Source: Malurus cyaneus samueli (lineage: Eukaryota > Chordata > Aves > Passeriformes > Maluridae). Taken from it: 64,000 nt of DNA. Below, piece by piece: positions 23,601 to 37,300 of the stretch. Where the stretch lies: positions 5,304,377 through 5,368,376 of the forward strand of contig CM019230.1 in NCBI GenBank assembly GCA_009741485.1, read 5' to 3'. Numbering within the stretch: the stretch's first letter is position 1; each line of letters begins with the position of its first letter. Under the pieces are notes generated by a model, which worked only from the letters and a program-made list of their open reading frames with translations, had not been told where the DNA came from and ran no database searches. Position numbers and translations under genes: made by a program.

Positions 23601-23720
23601 TGCTCTCAGCCTTCACGGCTTCCTCCAGCTCCAGCCCTCAGCTGGAGACCTCCAGCACAATTCAGGTGACTCTCTGGGGCAGCTGAATGCAATTCAGGGC
23701 CTTGTGTGTCCCAAAGAGAC

Positions 23721-23958
23721 TCATGGAATGGCTTGGGCTGGGAGGGACCTTAGCACTGGTCCAGTTCCAAACCCCTGCCATGGGCAGAGCCACCTTCCAC
23801 CAGACCAGGCTGCCCCCAAACCTCATCCAACCTGGCCTGGAACACTTGCAGGGATGGGGCAGCCACAGCTTCTCTGGGCTATCCGTACCAGGACCTGACA
23901 ACCCTCACAGGGAAGAATTTCCCCTTTGTACCTAATCTAAACCTCTCCTGTCAGCCTT
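23721..23958 (-). mobile_element. CR1 LINE 3' end, reverse orientation
   Basis: On + it begins TCATGGAATGGCTTGGGCTG, a variant of the reversed CR1 tail and 3' UTR start. It continues through CCCCTGCCATGGGCAGAG, CAACCTGGCCTGGAACACTT and ATCTAAACCTCTCCTGTCAG, all familiar phrases of the reversed avian CR1 3' region. About 240 bp, 5'-truncated and non-coding. The open frames overlapping it on both strands (23509-23898, 23662-23901, 23687-23935) are products of the repeat. Confidence 0.9.
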
Positions 23959-26900
23959 AAAAACACACAGTACCTAAACATCTTCCTGGGGTGAGTCCCA
24001 CGAGGTGAGGAGCACCCATTGCAGCTCTTCCTCTATTTCTCTTTAGCACAGATATCTCAGGGGTGACTCGTTCACCCAGCAAACCCCTGTGGTTTCCTTG
24101 GAGCAGGGGGGAAGCTGAGCTCCACCAGGACAGCTCAGAGCAAGAAAGGAACTTTGCCCCATGCAGAAGCAGGTGCCGTGCTCTTAAACTAGCAGGAGAG
24201 CTTCTGTTATTCAAAACTATCCTGCAGCTTTCCGCACATCTATTTCTTGTTCAAACCCCTCCAGAGCGATCACCAGGGAGTACAAGACATCCACTACCCC
24301 ATCACAGTGGACAGGAGCCCCGGGTACCCTGTGCCTTCCACAGCCTGCTCCAGACAGTCTTCAAAGGCAAACCACTGCAGTCAGGCTGCTGACCTTAATC
24401 CCTGTCCTTTGCAACGCTCAGAGACTGGGGCTATTTATACTGTTCTTATTGCAATGCTGAAAACTCTTTGCTGAAAGCTAAATTATTTCAGATCTATATG
24501 GGTGTGATGCCACATGAAGTTCTGGTTTATAATTTTATAGCAAAGACATCCATTTATTCAGTGGGCTCCAGGTAGGATGTTTGATACAGGATGTGGCATT
24601 GATCTATTTGCAGAATGTTTGCAAGAAGATCATTTTGGTTCAACCCGTTCAGCAGGATTTTGCTGTAGACACAGACAGAAAAGTCCACGAGTCAGAGGAT
24701 CTTGAAGAAGTGTCTTGAGTTTAGGGACTTATTCAGATTGTTTCAAAGGGTGATGGCAGGAATGACTTCAAAGGGAATAAGAAGAGAAGGTAAAACAGGT
24801 ATCCATCTTCCTGAGCAGAACCTAGCTCTTTTCATCCATTTGTCTCAGAGTGTTGCTTTACCCTGTTTTATGGTTGCAGAAGACTTAGAAATAAGGACCC
24901 ATTTAGAATGAGGGATGTTTTACTTGAGCACTTTGTCCTTACTTACAATGTAGGGGAATTTGAAGGCTCATTATTCTTTCTTGATTAACATCCCTTTATA
25001 AGGTGTTCAGCTAGCATGACAATGAACCTGATTTAAATATCCAGGTAGGCTGGATTTGCATGTGCCAGGAAAAGCCTGAAGGCAAACCAGAGCCCACACC
25101 CACCACGATGAGGCAGCTGGGTCAAGGTGGGGCTGGGGACAACGCCTGGAGCTGCTCTGGAGGGGCAGGGACCGTACCCAGACCAACCCACAGCACACGG
25201 GACTCACGTGCCTATGGACCTGTTTGTGCCCACACAGAGAGAGCTCAGCTCTCTTGAAAGAGGAAGGAATCCAGGTGGAGCAGGGCGATGCTCTGGTCTG
25301 ACTGCAGCTGGGCCCTCTGAGCACCTCGGCGTGGTGTTTCTGGAAGAGCAAGCAATAAGTGAAATTATCTACTTGACTGGTATCAAACCGGTGCGCTACA
25401 GCAGCCCCACATCTCCCTGAATCAAATCTGATCACAGCACTTCCTTTGCCAGAGGTGCTCTCTTCTCTTCTCTCCCAGATGATCCACAGAGCTCAGTGCT
25501 GTGCTGGGGGGTGATTTTAGGTGAGGCACAGGCACTGCCCCGACCGAGCTGCTCTCGCTCCGGCTGAACAAACCCTCTTCAGAGATGCTTAATGAAGAAA
25601 TTGCACTTAAGTTTTATGAAGCCTGGTGGCCCCTGATCACCCCTTTGGTGCAGTGTTGAACTGGGGGGGGTAAATTACTTATTGAAAATGAGGTAATTCC
25701 CATTAAGGGCAGATTTATGTGCTGCTGGCAGAACCATGCACTGGGCCGGAGAGGCTGCAGCGACGCCTCGGTGATTCCGTACTGGCTCATGCTTGGTGGA
25801 GAATTCCTACAAATGTCTCTGCATGCTGCTCACAACTTGTGTTTGGCTTAAAAAAGAAGACAGGCAGTTCCCTTTCCATATCTTGTAGTCAAGAGCTGTC
25901 AGAGACATGTAGATGTTTCTATTCAGGCATTTCTGTTCAGAGGAAGCATCGGTGCCCTGCTCGCTGGCTGAATCAGGAAAGTCTTCCTCTGCACCTGAGC
26001 CTGTGTGGTCATTCCCTTGGGGTGGATCTTCTGGAAAACTGCAGCCACGAGGAGCCACAGCCAGCAAACACTTTGCAAATCCACCACCCAGCCCCACTGC
26101 TGCTCCTGGCCTAGAGCCTGTGCAAACAGCAGGGAAATCGTATTCCCTGTGATGCATCGCTTGAGCTTTCCTTCCAGCAGATCCTGCTCCTTTTTCACAT
26201 CAGCTCCTCTGCCGAATCTAGGACACAGGAGATGCTCAATCCTGCCTTCTGGGCTCTCCTTCATCAGATTTACAACGTTTTTGTGCTCCAGCAGTAATCA
26301 CAAGCTGCTCGCATTAAATGCCACGCTATTGGAAAGTCTTTCCGAAGGGCTCCGAGTCTTTGATGGTTCCTTGTAATAGCAGAAAACAAAATATTTCTTT
26401 CAACGATGAAAAACAAATTTTCACTTTATCCTTCAAAATGGTGGTGGATTTCTGTGCCTCAGATGTGATGCAAACGCATTGCAGTGGCCATTTTGTACAC
26501 CTAAATTTCCTAAAAACAGCTGAAATTTCCAAAGTGAGGATCCCATCACTTCTAGCATTGCCTTGGAGAGCGAGACCCTGTGCTGAAGAATAACAGAAAG
26601 GAAGAACAGATTTTTTTAAAGATGGAAATTTGATACCAAAAATTAAGCATGGCTATAACAATTACAGCCATCTAGTGGGCAAAATTAACAAAAAGAAATT
26701 TAAAAAATTATATTCAATTTCAACAGTAAAATACTTATAAATGAAAGAGGTCTAGCATGTGACCTGGGGAGCAGCTTTCACTGTTTTGGTTGGTTTTTTA
26801 TTTTAACCTATTCTTCAGGAATACATAAAATCTCAAATATTTTCCTTTTTGCATTGTAGTCAACAAATATTAGGAAAATTAGATCTCATCTGGTGCTACT

Positions 26901-28122
26901 GTTTTAATGAGGGACTTGCTGAGAGCATCCAATGAAGTGTGTTATTGCACACACTGCAGCTGAAGGGACAGGACTGAATTTTTTAACAGAGATTTCCTTT
27001 CTCCAACTGGCTCATTAAATTTTAAAGTTAGATATATGACAAACACAAGCTTTAAGTTAAGTAGTTGGCAACAAATCAACAGGCTTCAGAGAGTGATTAA
27101 GGATCTCTTTCTGCAGACGCTTTGTACATGTTCTTTTGGCTCTTGATGCCATCCATCATTTCAGGAGCTCCTCGGGCTTCACAGGGTATTTCATGTTGAT
27201 AGGATCTCCAGTGAATTTCTACTGAAAAAGCCAATTGGAAAGTAAGCATTTCATCTGAATCTTTGCATATCAAAAGGAAGAAAAAGTACATCCTTTTCTT
27301 TATCTTACTTTTATATGGAGCATATGGGCTGAAATGCTGAACCTCAGATCTGAATTCCAAAAACTCCAAAGAATTTTGATTTAGCCCATAATGAAATCTG
27401 CACTGGGATTTCATAACAATGCATTTTAATCCACTTCCAAGAAGGGATAAGATTCTCTGTGAGAGGGTTTACTCTGTTAGAAGTTATGGGCTGTTTTTCT
27501 TTTTTTTCTTCAAACTTAGTCATCTGCACTCAAGATTTAAAAAAAAAACATATTTACAGAACAAACAAACCTTCTCAGAATAATCTCCGCAGGCTTTTGA
27601 TCGCATGCCTCGGAGTGGAAGAACAGGCTATAGGATCTCTCAGCTCTGTGACAAGAAATAACTGGCTGTGAATTTTGGAAATCCTCTCTGGCATGTGTTC
27701 AAGCCGGTATTAATGCAAACCGCCCCATGCCGATCTCCTGACTCACCCCAAACGGCAGCTCCCGACACTCATCCCTGGGAAGAGAACAAAGCAGCTCCTC
27801 CCTTCCTTCCTGAAACCTCACGTGCCCCAACTGCTGCTGGACAGGACCATCTTCTGCTGTTTCCAAAGGTTTCATTTGGGGCTGAGGCTGTGCCACTGGA
27901 TCTTGAGGGCTTTGCAGCAGTGAAATTGGTCCAGGCTCTCCATTTCCCGGGCACAGAGCATCCTTCAATCAGTGAAACCTGGTGGTTTCACATTAGGGGT
28001 GTGAAAACCTCTTTGCAGCAAGAATGCCAAATTCTCCTTGTGCCTCTGGTGCAAATCTCTTTGAAGACAGCTATATGTCAATGACAGCATTACATTGCTC
28101 CTAAATTCTGGGTATATTTATA
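23959..28122. other. non-genic DNA, no recognised element
   Basis: No recognisable exon or repeat family. Open frames near 25007-25435 (-), 25719-26114 (+) and 26005-26376 (+) have no motif I recognise and overlap each other on both strands. A-rich runs occur near 26690-26710 and 27538-27550. Confidence 0.45.
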
Positions 28123-28168
28123 GGACTCTATGGTATTTTCCAACTCAAGATACTCTACGATTCTATGG
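28123..28168 (+). mobile_element. short CR1 3'-tail fragment
   Basis: A fragment of about 46 bp: GACTCTATGGTATTTTCCAA, then CTCTACGATTCTATGG. It fits the last bases of a CR1 (TTCCAAC...ATTCTATG) and is too short to subtype. Confidence 0.6.
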
Positions 28169-31100
28169 GGTTTGTGTGTTTATATATTATTTACATAGTG
28201 TATAAATATCCAAGTAACCATTATCCAGATGCAGGCAGCATTTGGAAAAGGAAAATGCTGTTTAAATACCACAGTCCTGCAGAATCTTGTGTGTTGGACG
28301 AAATCTCGTCCCACATTTGTTTGTGCCCGTTTCAGGAGGTTTTTTATTCCTTGTCCTGCAGGTGAGAAGTGAGGAGTCAAGGGTAGAGGCTATGCTGCTC
28401 TAACCATGAATTTCTTGACCTGTGACAGTTTTGGTTTTTTTAATCACAGCCTTTTCTAAGAACAGGCTGTGCAGTACAACTTGCCATATAAAATCCTGGA
28501 TAGATACGGAGCTGGATTTGTGATGCAGTTACTGGTATTTCATTAACCTTTATCTTGACAAGTGGAAATAACACGCAGTGATTCAGGGGAAATTTTTCAC
28601 TTGCAGAGAAAAATGGTGCCAAAAGAAAGCGAATGGGCTAGAAATTAATAAATACAAATCTCAATGGAAGAAAACAGCTTTCAGCTGGACTTGGCCCCTT
28701 GTCTGTGTTTCAGATGCATTGGGGCTGTTGTGATGATGCTCTGTGGGGCTCAGGAGCCTGTGGGTGACCCCAGACAGCTTTGGGGACAGAGTGGCTCCCT
28801 CCAGGCTCCCTCCTCTGTTTTTTCCACCCAGATGAAGACCTTGGCCTCAAGAATTGTCCATCCCACCGTGGGCTGTGGCCTCTCCGTGCCATGTCGTGTC
28901 GTCAGCTTTGTAGTTCTGCTGGGCTCAGCTGCTAAAAGGCTTTTTACTACAAAAACACCGCTGGTACTCATGGGCCTGGTGAGATGGATATGCAATCACC
29001 AACCCTCCAAAACCCCAGGGAGAACCATTTTTAGGAGGACCTGAGCAAAACACAGCCTCCCTACAACTGCAGCCTCAACGGTGGCCAGCAGAGTCCCCAG
29101 GAGCAGACGACAGAGCTGGTGAGTAATAACGATAACTGATGTTTTTCCAAGTCAAAACCAGTCTGACTCACCACTATTTTGTTTCTTTTATTGTTATTTG
29201 TATTGCTCTGATGCCAGACAGCAGATCTCAGTTATTGAGCCCGGGGTTTTATCACCACATAACAGGAGAAAGTGCCCTCTGAAATGCTTCCAGACTAAAT
29301 CAGCAGGAGGCAAAAAAGGGCAAAGCCTCTGCTCGCTGCTGCCCTGTAATCCAGGGCTGAACCCCCCCAGTTGTCTGCTCCTCACTGAGCACCCTCACTC
29401 ACCCATGGTGGCATTTTTTCCTGCTGGCCTTGCCTTGCTCAAATTCGAGGTTTATAAATAGTCAACAGCATTTGTTTCCCAAATAAAAGATCTGCTCGGC
29501 GCACGCGTTCCAGGACCCCTCGTGTTCCAGGGGGAGCACTTGCTGCTGGCAGGAGCTACTCAGATCTACAGCTTTTCATCGAGATCAGGAGAAGGAGAAC
29601 AAACCACACCATCAGGAAAGGAGCAGGAGTGGTAAAACACTGTGGACATGGCAGTGGTCAGCCCTGGCCATTCTCTCTGGCCGTGCCAACACAGTCCTGT
29701 ACAAGCAATTCCTGTCTGAGATGAAGTCAGGATCTATTCTTGGGCAGGGATACCATGGAAAATGTCTCTCTGGAGCTGGTATCTGCCAGGAATAAAGTCT
29801 CTCTCAACCAGTATCTGGCCCAGGATAAGTTTTGTACTGTTTGAGACACACATCAGCCTCTCAAGGCCTGTGCAACACCCTGGGTGCTGCTGATGCAGGG
29901 AGCAGCCATACCCACCACTGCCCCTGCCAAGCAGAACAGATCCCATGGACTTCAATAAAATATCAGGGCCTGAATCTGTGCATCAACAGAAGCAGAATAA
30001 TCCCCACATCCAGAGAGAAAAGCACAAAGAGAACCAAGACGTCAAAGAGACAAAAGCTGGCTGGGAGATCAATGCAGAAAAGCTCTGCACAAGGTCTGGG
30101 GTTTAATGAGAGCTGAGTAGGATGGGACTTGGCATAGATAGAAGCTATTAGGAACAGCAGAGAAGAAAGGAATATGCAGATAGTGAGAGGGAAGAACAGC
30201 TGGAAGAGGAGGCTGGGAGGAAAGCAGGTGGAGGGCTGTAAATTTTGGGTTGTGTGCACCAGTGAAACAGCTACAACCCTGCAAGGTGTGGCCAGGTATG
30301 GGAAAAGCTGGATGGTTCCAGAGGATCCCTGCAGGAAACAAAGCTCCTCCTCTGCTTTAGGGGGACAGAAATGGTGGCAACGCTGACAATGGGCCCTCCT
30401 GCTCCTCCAAGGCTTTGTTCTGGCCTAAGAATTGGAGGCAGCTTCTCTGGCTTTGTTTTGGGGTTTTGGTGGGTTTTTTGTTTGTTTTTATTTGATTTTG
30501 ATTTTGTTGTTGTTGTTGTTATTTTATGGGGCGGTTGGATTTTTTGTTGTTGTTTTTTTAAGGCAGAGTCCAGGTGGGTTCTTAACTCCTGCCCTGAGCT
30601 CCCTGGGCACTCCAAGCACCCCAGCATTTGCTGAGAATGACCCTAAAACTGAACTAAGCATGTTCCAAGTGCCATCTCTGTGACAATGGCTTGGGTTCCC
30701 CATGGCAGAGGTTCTGGTGAAGCTCTGCTGGTCTGACCCACATGGTCAGGGTGTCCCAGGCTGGCATCACCACCCAGGACTGGCCTTTGCCACCCAACAG
30801 CAGCACAGCAGGTGGGCAGAGGGTGAGGGTTTGCTTGAATTGATCTCAGCTCACATCTTGGCTTGGGAAGACATGCCTGGCATTCTGGTCAGCGGTGACT
30901 GACTCTTGAAATAAATCATCAGCCATTCTGGAGAGCTGTGTATTAGGACAATTATTGCTTTCTCCCAGCCTCAGCTGTGTAAAAATGCATCGCTTCACTT
31001 TATGAGAAATTCTCATCTCTGTCTGTCAGTCATCTTGACTCAGTGGGGAAAAAAATCCCCAAGCCCTGTCATATCAGAAAATGAGAAAATTATCAATATC

Positions 31101-34069
31101 TAGAGTGTGTGTATGTGAAAAATATGAGCTCTTTCTCCATTTGGGAGAATGAATCTTGGTTGTAATGTCTTATAAATGTTAGCAGCTTCTCAGACATTCA
31201 AAAATGTTAATGATCCTGAGCTACCAAAATAGCTTGCTGTGGAGTTCTCCATATTAAAAATCCTGTCTCGCCCTCTGCAGCCATCTCCAAGTCTCTCTGA
31301 GATGAGTGGTCCTGCACATGGCTTTTTTGGGGAGCAGAGGCAGGATTGGTACGTTCATGCAAACACAACCATCTCTGATGATTGCCTGCGTATGGGGAGT
31401 CAGGATCCAGCTCTGGTGCCTGAGATCAGCTTCATAAATACTATCAGCTTCCACCCAGCGTAGGAATAGAAAAATCTGCCAATAGCTGTAGCTTGGAATA
31501 GGAATCCTTGAGTAAAGGAAATCTCTCTTCTTCAGATTTTCGCTGGCCTCGTTACGCTGTCTTCGGGACAGAGAGGGGACAGCCTCAAGGAGGGGACAGC
31601 CCCAAGGAGGAAGCACAGGTTTGAGTCCTGGCTCCAGTGAAGCTGCCCGGTGGCACGAGTGGAAGGAAGAAAAGGGCAGAAGTTGCTCCTTCTCCAAGCA
31701 CTCCTGTGGCAGGACTCACAATTACATCTGACTCTGTTCTGCTATTTTCCTTTTCAAAATCTGTCCCTTTTGCTTCTCTGAGTCATCAATTGTTTTATTT
31801 CCCTACCAGATTAGATTGTTCCTCTCACTGTAGCTTTGGGCTTTTGCAGATGAATGGGACCCAGGAGACCCGAGCATGGGGACTGAAGACACAGCAGAAC
31901 ACAAAAAGTGCGGCTGGCGCTCAGCAGACACCACAAACCACTTAAAATATCTTTTGTTTCTTAGCTATTGTTTGGTTAAATGTGGTACCTGCAGAGCGAG
32001 CAAGGGGCAGGGGCAGGGCTGGGCTGTCAGGGGGTGAGAGGTGAGGCTGCAGGGAGGGAGGCAGAGGCATCTTGATGTGACCCCGAACTGGGTGAGTTGA
32101 TTTAAACGATTCTGTGCAGGGGAAGGCAGATTTTGGCAGAGCTTTGGGCTCCAGCCATGGGTAGATGGAGCTGCTCCACCAGAGAGGTCCAGGCCACCAC
32201 GCTGGGCTCCTCTTGTTCCCACACCAAGGTGTGCTGGAAGCTGAGGAAAAGCTTCCAAATCTTCTTGGAGTCAGGCAGGTTGTTTCTGGGATGCTCAAAC
32301 TGGATGCAAGTGTCCCACTGCCAGCTCACAGATCCATCCCCCATAAGCTGCTGGGACCCCAGTGCCACCTCTGCTCCTCAGACAGCAGAAAACAAGGATC
32401 AAGGCATTTCCAGGCACTTTAGCAACTTCTTTCTCAAAGCTTGTGCTGGTGCTCCAAAGGGAGTTACTCTTTGCATGCGCCAGTCCAGAGCTTTTTGGAT
32501 GCACCAAGTGAATGAAATGTGAATTTTTTCTTTCTTTTCCCCATCAATTTCCTCTGTTCTGAAGCTGAATTGAGTTTTCTGATCTAATTGTCCTTCCCTT
32601 TCCAAACAAATAGAATGTCTTTGAAAAACTGCCTGTACTTTTATACACCCAACATCTGGTTTTGGTAAAATTTCTGTAACTTTTTAAAAGCCACTTGCAG
32701 TCTAGAGGAAGGGAGGGTGATATTTAGTAGATGAACTTTGCCCTCATTTTTTAAGAAAAAAAACCTCATCCATTAATACTGCTGCTGGCAATTGAGAAAG
32801 CAGTTGGGCTGAACTTTTAAGTGAACAAACACTTATGGATCTATTTATACCTGCCCTGAAGCAGGCTACCATAGGTGGAAACGCTGTAATTATTTCCTCT
32901 CCCTGGTTTCCACTGTCCTATAAAGATCTCCTGGAGCAGCTTGTTAACAAGTTACTGCTGCCTATGGTGAAATTAGAATCAAGTCCTTATTAGCAACCAA
33001 ACCAAATTGACTAAAAATGACTAAAACTGGCAGTAGCAAAGGTGAGAGGAGCTGCTCTGAGACAGCTTTTGCTGCTTAACCCCATCTATCTAAGAAGACT
33101 GAGAATTAAAAATGACAAATGTGGCTCGCAGTTGAGGGACCCGAACAGGAATGATGGGGAGATGCAACATCAGCTTTCCCTGTGCTCCTTTTTCCATCAC
33201 TGCATGTTTCCAAATTAATTCCTCTCCCTGAAGAGTCCCCCTCCTTTGTAATCTTCCCACTCTTCTCCCACCCCCTTCTCCCTCAGTTTATTTCTCAGAG
33301 CAGATGATCTCCTCCGCTCACCATCCAGGTTAACTCTAGTTTCAGTATCGGAGATCATTTAGGCTGAAAATAGCTTTTACTGGGCCCATGTTACAAGCCA
33401 GGAGTGTCTGGTCACCAGATAGGATCTCCAGCTGCCCCTCAGTCGGGGTTATCCCTGTGCCAGTACTCCCAGTTCCATGGCCTCAAGCCACTGAGCTTCA
33501 TCACAACCCAGGAGGGTCATGGACTCAATTACAGCTGATTATGGATGACACGGGAGGAGCTGAGGAAACAGCAAAAAAAATAATTAATATTCATCCAAAC
33601 AGCCTGTTCTTTAAAGAGATTTTTAGTTTTCATTGAATGTTTTTGGTTTTTTTTTGAAGTGACGTTAAACTGTTATCACTTTATGTTTATTAGGAAATGG
33701 CCAGTGGTGATATTTACTGTTGCCTTCAGGAGTACAGAGCCCACATGACTCAGTTATGAAAATCAGCCTTTTACCTTTCAGAAGTATGAAATGCTGCCCT
33801 TCAGCTCCCAGCATGAAGTGATGATGTTTCTGGAGCCAGAGGATGGATGAGCTGTAAATCCCAGTGCTGGGAACTTGTGCCTCCCCTGCAGGACAAGGGA
33901 ACAGCACCCTGAGCTGTCAACAGGCAGAGTCTGCAGCAGCCTGAATGCAGTCAGGAGTGCTCTGTGCCTTAATGAACCCCTAAATGTCCAAGAGCATCTT
34001 TCCTTTGGGAAGATCTTCTAAAAATCATCTTTACTTTGTGCAACCAGCTCAGGGTAAAACCAGCATTAG
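28169..34069. other. non-genic DNA with simple repeats
   Basis: No recognisable exon. A G/T-rich tract with a GTT microsatellite lies at about 30460-30560 (GTTGTTGTTGTTGTT near 30505). Two copies of GAGGGGACAGCC occur at about 31572-31605. At 29940-29975 the phrase CCATGGACTTCAATAAAAT followed by AGGGCCTGAAT weakly recalls old sauropsid repeats. A GGAATAAAGTCTCTCTC phrase near 29790 looks like a poly(A)-signal context, but no gene or LTR could be tied to it. Confidence 0.45.
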
Positions 34070-34135
34070 CAGCAGGCTGGATCAGACATCTCCAGAGGTC
34101 CCTTCCAACCCCAACCATTCTGTGATCCTGTGACA
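34070..34135 (+). mobile_element. CR1 3'-end fragment, first of two
   Basis: GGCTGGATCAGACATCTCCA, then GGTCCCTTCCAACCCCAACC and ATTCTGTGATCCTGTG. This is a complete CR1 3' terminus in + orientation with a two-unit degenerate ATTCTATG-type tail. A second, longer CR1 end abuts it on the right. Confidence 0.8.
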
Positions 34136-34345
34136 ATATCAGGAAAAGTTTCTTCACCTAAAGGGCTGCCAATAATTGGAACAAGCTCCCCAGGGCGGCA
34201 GTGGAGTCACCATCCCTGGAGGCATCTAAAAGGATTGTAGATGTGGCACTTGGGGACATTGTTTAGTGGTGGGTGCTGGGTTACAGCTGGACTTGGTGGA
34301 GTCTAGGATGGAGCTTTTCCATCCTAAAGGATTCAGGGATAAGAT
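34136..34345 (+). mobile_element. CR1 3' UTR fragment, second of two
   Basis: Starts AATATCAGGAAAAGTTTCTT and runs through GGAACAAGCTCCCCAGGG, GGCAGTGGAGTCACCATCCC, GATGTGGCACTTGGGGACAT and TTTAGTGGTGGGTGCTGGGT to a TTTCCATCCTAAAGGATTC end. This is the classic avian CR1 3' UTR in sense orientation, about 210 bp and non-coding. It directly follows another CR1 terminus, so one probably inserted in or beside the other's tail. Confidence 0.9.
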
Positions 34346-37300
34346 TTCACATCCATGGCAGAGAACTGGCTGTGGAAAGAGCTACAGTGAGTGCCCAGGT
34401 GAGAGTCAGAGCAGAGATTTCAAAAGCCTCGCTGCACTAAAGGAGTAAACAGCCTGTCTCCATAGCAGGAGATGCAAAGCAGGTACCAATTCAGAGCTGT
34501 GGTACAGCAATATTCTTTGGAAGATTTGCCAGATGGCTGGCAGCAAGACTTTTAAACTGACTTTTTTTCCCAGCCAGCCATATCATCATCCATCAGACAG
34601 TCACTTTGGACTGACATTGCAGAGCGTGGCTGTCTCCTTATTGCCTTGCTCCTGTTTATTTCTAGCTGATTTATTTATATCTGGAACCGATATAAGTGGC
34701 ACGATTTCTTTGTTTCATTAAAAGATTCCTTGATCTAAACTTTAAAAGATTTGTCTACCAAGAGATCAAAGTCAACCCAATGTATGTCTGGCACCCCTCA
34801 AGTTTTCTGATATCCCAGCCTTCAGGTAAACCTGGAAAAGACATTTTGTTACGGAGTAGTAAACTCTGGTGACTGGGTTAAAGTGGAACTGACCATGAAT
34901 TCTTGGGTACTAATACATGCCTATCATCCAGGATTCTTAATTATTATTTTCCAAGAGGTAAAACAATGTTGACAGAGCTTGCACTGTCAGATGCAAGTCA
35001 AGGTAAAACCCAGTGCCAACTGCAAGCATGGAAAATTACATCCCACTGCCCAGCAACTCACAGTCAAGCAAGTAAAATAACGATTTGCACAGCTGAGCAG
35101 AGGCATTGTCAGGGCTCTAACCTAGGAGCCAAGCACTCCTAAACCCCATCTATCACGACCTGTTGTTTATTCCTGGGAAAATAGCATGCAGCCAGCTCCC
35201 TAAAAGAGGCCATTAATTTATTAATTAATTAATTTTGGGGTGTGAATCTTTATGCCCCCAGTTTTCTAGACGAACAGCGGCATGCTGTGACCAGGACAGA
35301 GCTGTCTCATTTATTCCTGTTGCTGTGGAAGGCATTTTTTCCCTGCTTAGCTCAATTATTCCAGGAATCAGCAGGTCTCAGAGCACACCCAAGCCTCGCT
35401 GCCTGTTACCTGCCAGTGCCATGGAAAAGACAGGGTGTTTGTGGGTGCTTTGAAGGAGCAAAGCTACACAGAATTGCTGAGTGTTATTGTGGAAGGTTGG
35501 AGTATGTCCTGGATATGAATCATCTTGCTCTTTCTGACCTACTGTCCTAATTGAGAGTCATTTATTCCTCAGACGCTCGTCACTGCCCGGGTCGTACCTT
35601 TTCACAATGAAGCAGCAGCCTGGAGCTGCTGGTGTTTGTCCCACTCCCTCATTATGTGACAAATTAGAGGAGATTTAGTAAACAGACCTGCTGAATCATG
35701 GATCCTCCCCAAACGTGACCCCAAATCCCTGCCCCTTTGTTTTGCTGTTTTCTGTGGCAGGGTCAGGCCAGGACATGGCTTTCCCGTTGGCTATATGAAT
35801 TTTACTGCTGTGCATGTTCCAGTAAAATCAAAGGCCTTAGAAAAGGCATTCTGTGGAAGCTTTTTTTTTGTCAGGGCCTTTACTCTCATTATAGTTTAGA
35901 GCACAAGCCTCAGGGCTGCACCAGCAGAGTTGCTCCTCTTTGGTCCCGCTGGTGTTGCTGCTTCTTCAGGAACCTCCATCTCTTTGTGGATCTGGGATGA
36001 GAGATGCTCCAGCCTCGTTTTTCCGACACATTTAAGATGTGTGTTCTTTCCTGACCATCTCATATCTCCATTTATTAATGGGAGAACTGAGTGCCTGCTC
36101 TGGGACGCCCACGGTGGCAGGCGGCCCGGCCTCATTCCTTTGAAGAGTTTCCATCTGAGGGCTTATCTTTACTGCAGAATGAGCTGGGTTTTCAGCCAAG
36201 AGATCTCTGCTCCCTACTCTGCCCACACTCTTCCCAGCAGGGTAACAGTAAATGGCAGCTGAGTGACCCAGCAGTCGCTTTAGATGATGAGGTTAAACGT
36301 TGGAGTGGCTGCAGACATTGAATCCATCGCCCCCTCTGCAAATCCCCTGGTGCCTCCCTTGAGTCTTCCCAGTGATGTTGTTCCTTGTCATCTAGGCACT
36401 TCCCTGATTCAGCTGAATTGGGGACATTAACAATTAATTGTCCCCATTTGGATGTCACTTGGGCAGGCTGCTGTCAAACATTTAGCAAGAACAATCTGGA
36501 TAGGAATATCGGGCTTTGAAAGCACACTTCTGGCAATAAAAGTGAGAGAGAGCTGTCAAATACAGCTTGGGCTGGGAGTAACAACCAACACTAACCTGTC
36601 TGGGGAAGCCATGGATGCTTTTATGTACCTTTGAGGGGTTCAGACAATCTTTTTTAAATCTCAGAATGTGTTGCTTTCTTCACTGTTAAAGATTCCTTTT
36701 TTCTCCCATTACATCTTTTAAATGTACCTTTATTTTGCAAAGGTGCAGCCTTTGTGCTGATCAACCAGAAGGTATCAGATCCTTAATTCTGGCTGGATTC
36801 TGACCCAGCTCTAGAGCAGCTCTCAATTTTAGATTTATTCCTCCTCACCATATTTACGGTGTTTTTTTACTATCAGTTTTATTCTTAGGGCTTGATCTCA
36901 GGAAACACATTTCAACTAAATTTCTCTTTATTCTGCAGAAGAAAGTACTTGGAGAAAATATGATCCAGCTCAGAAGAGAAGTTCCAGGGAGCAGATCTCC
37001 TGGTGTGAAGGAACAATTGCATTATTATCCCTCTGGAGATGGAGATAAATGAGATTTATCCTCTTCAGGGCAAAGCATTTACCAGGCAACAAAAGTTAAA
37101 ATTCCTGGTAAGGAACAAGGTTGGGCTGTGCAGCAACAAGTGTTTCTGGAGAATGTAAGCCTGACGTGTGTGCTGATGTTACTCTTTATTTTCTGATATG
37201 AAACCAGTCCCACATATAAAGGAAACAAATTTCATCCTCTTCCCTACATGATTTTCAACAGCTGCTCATGCAATAGTCCAGCCAGACAGAAAGGAGATGT

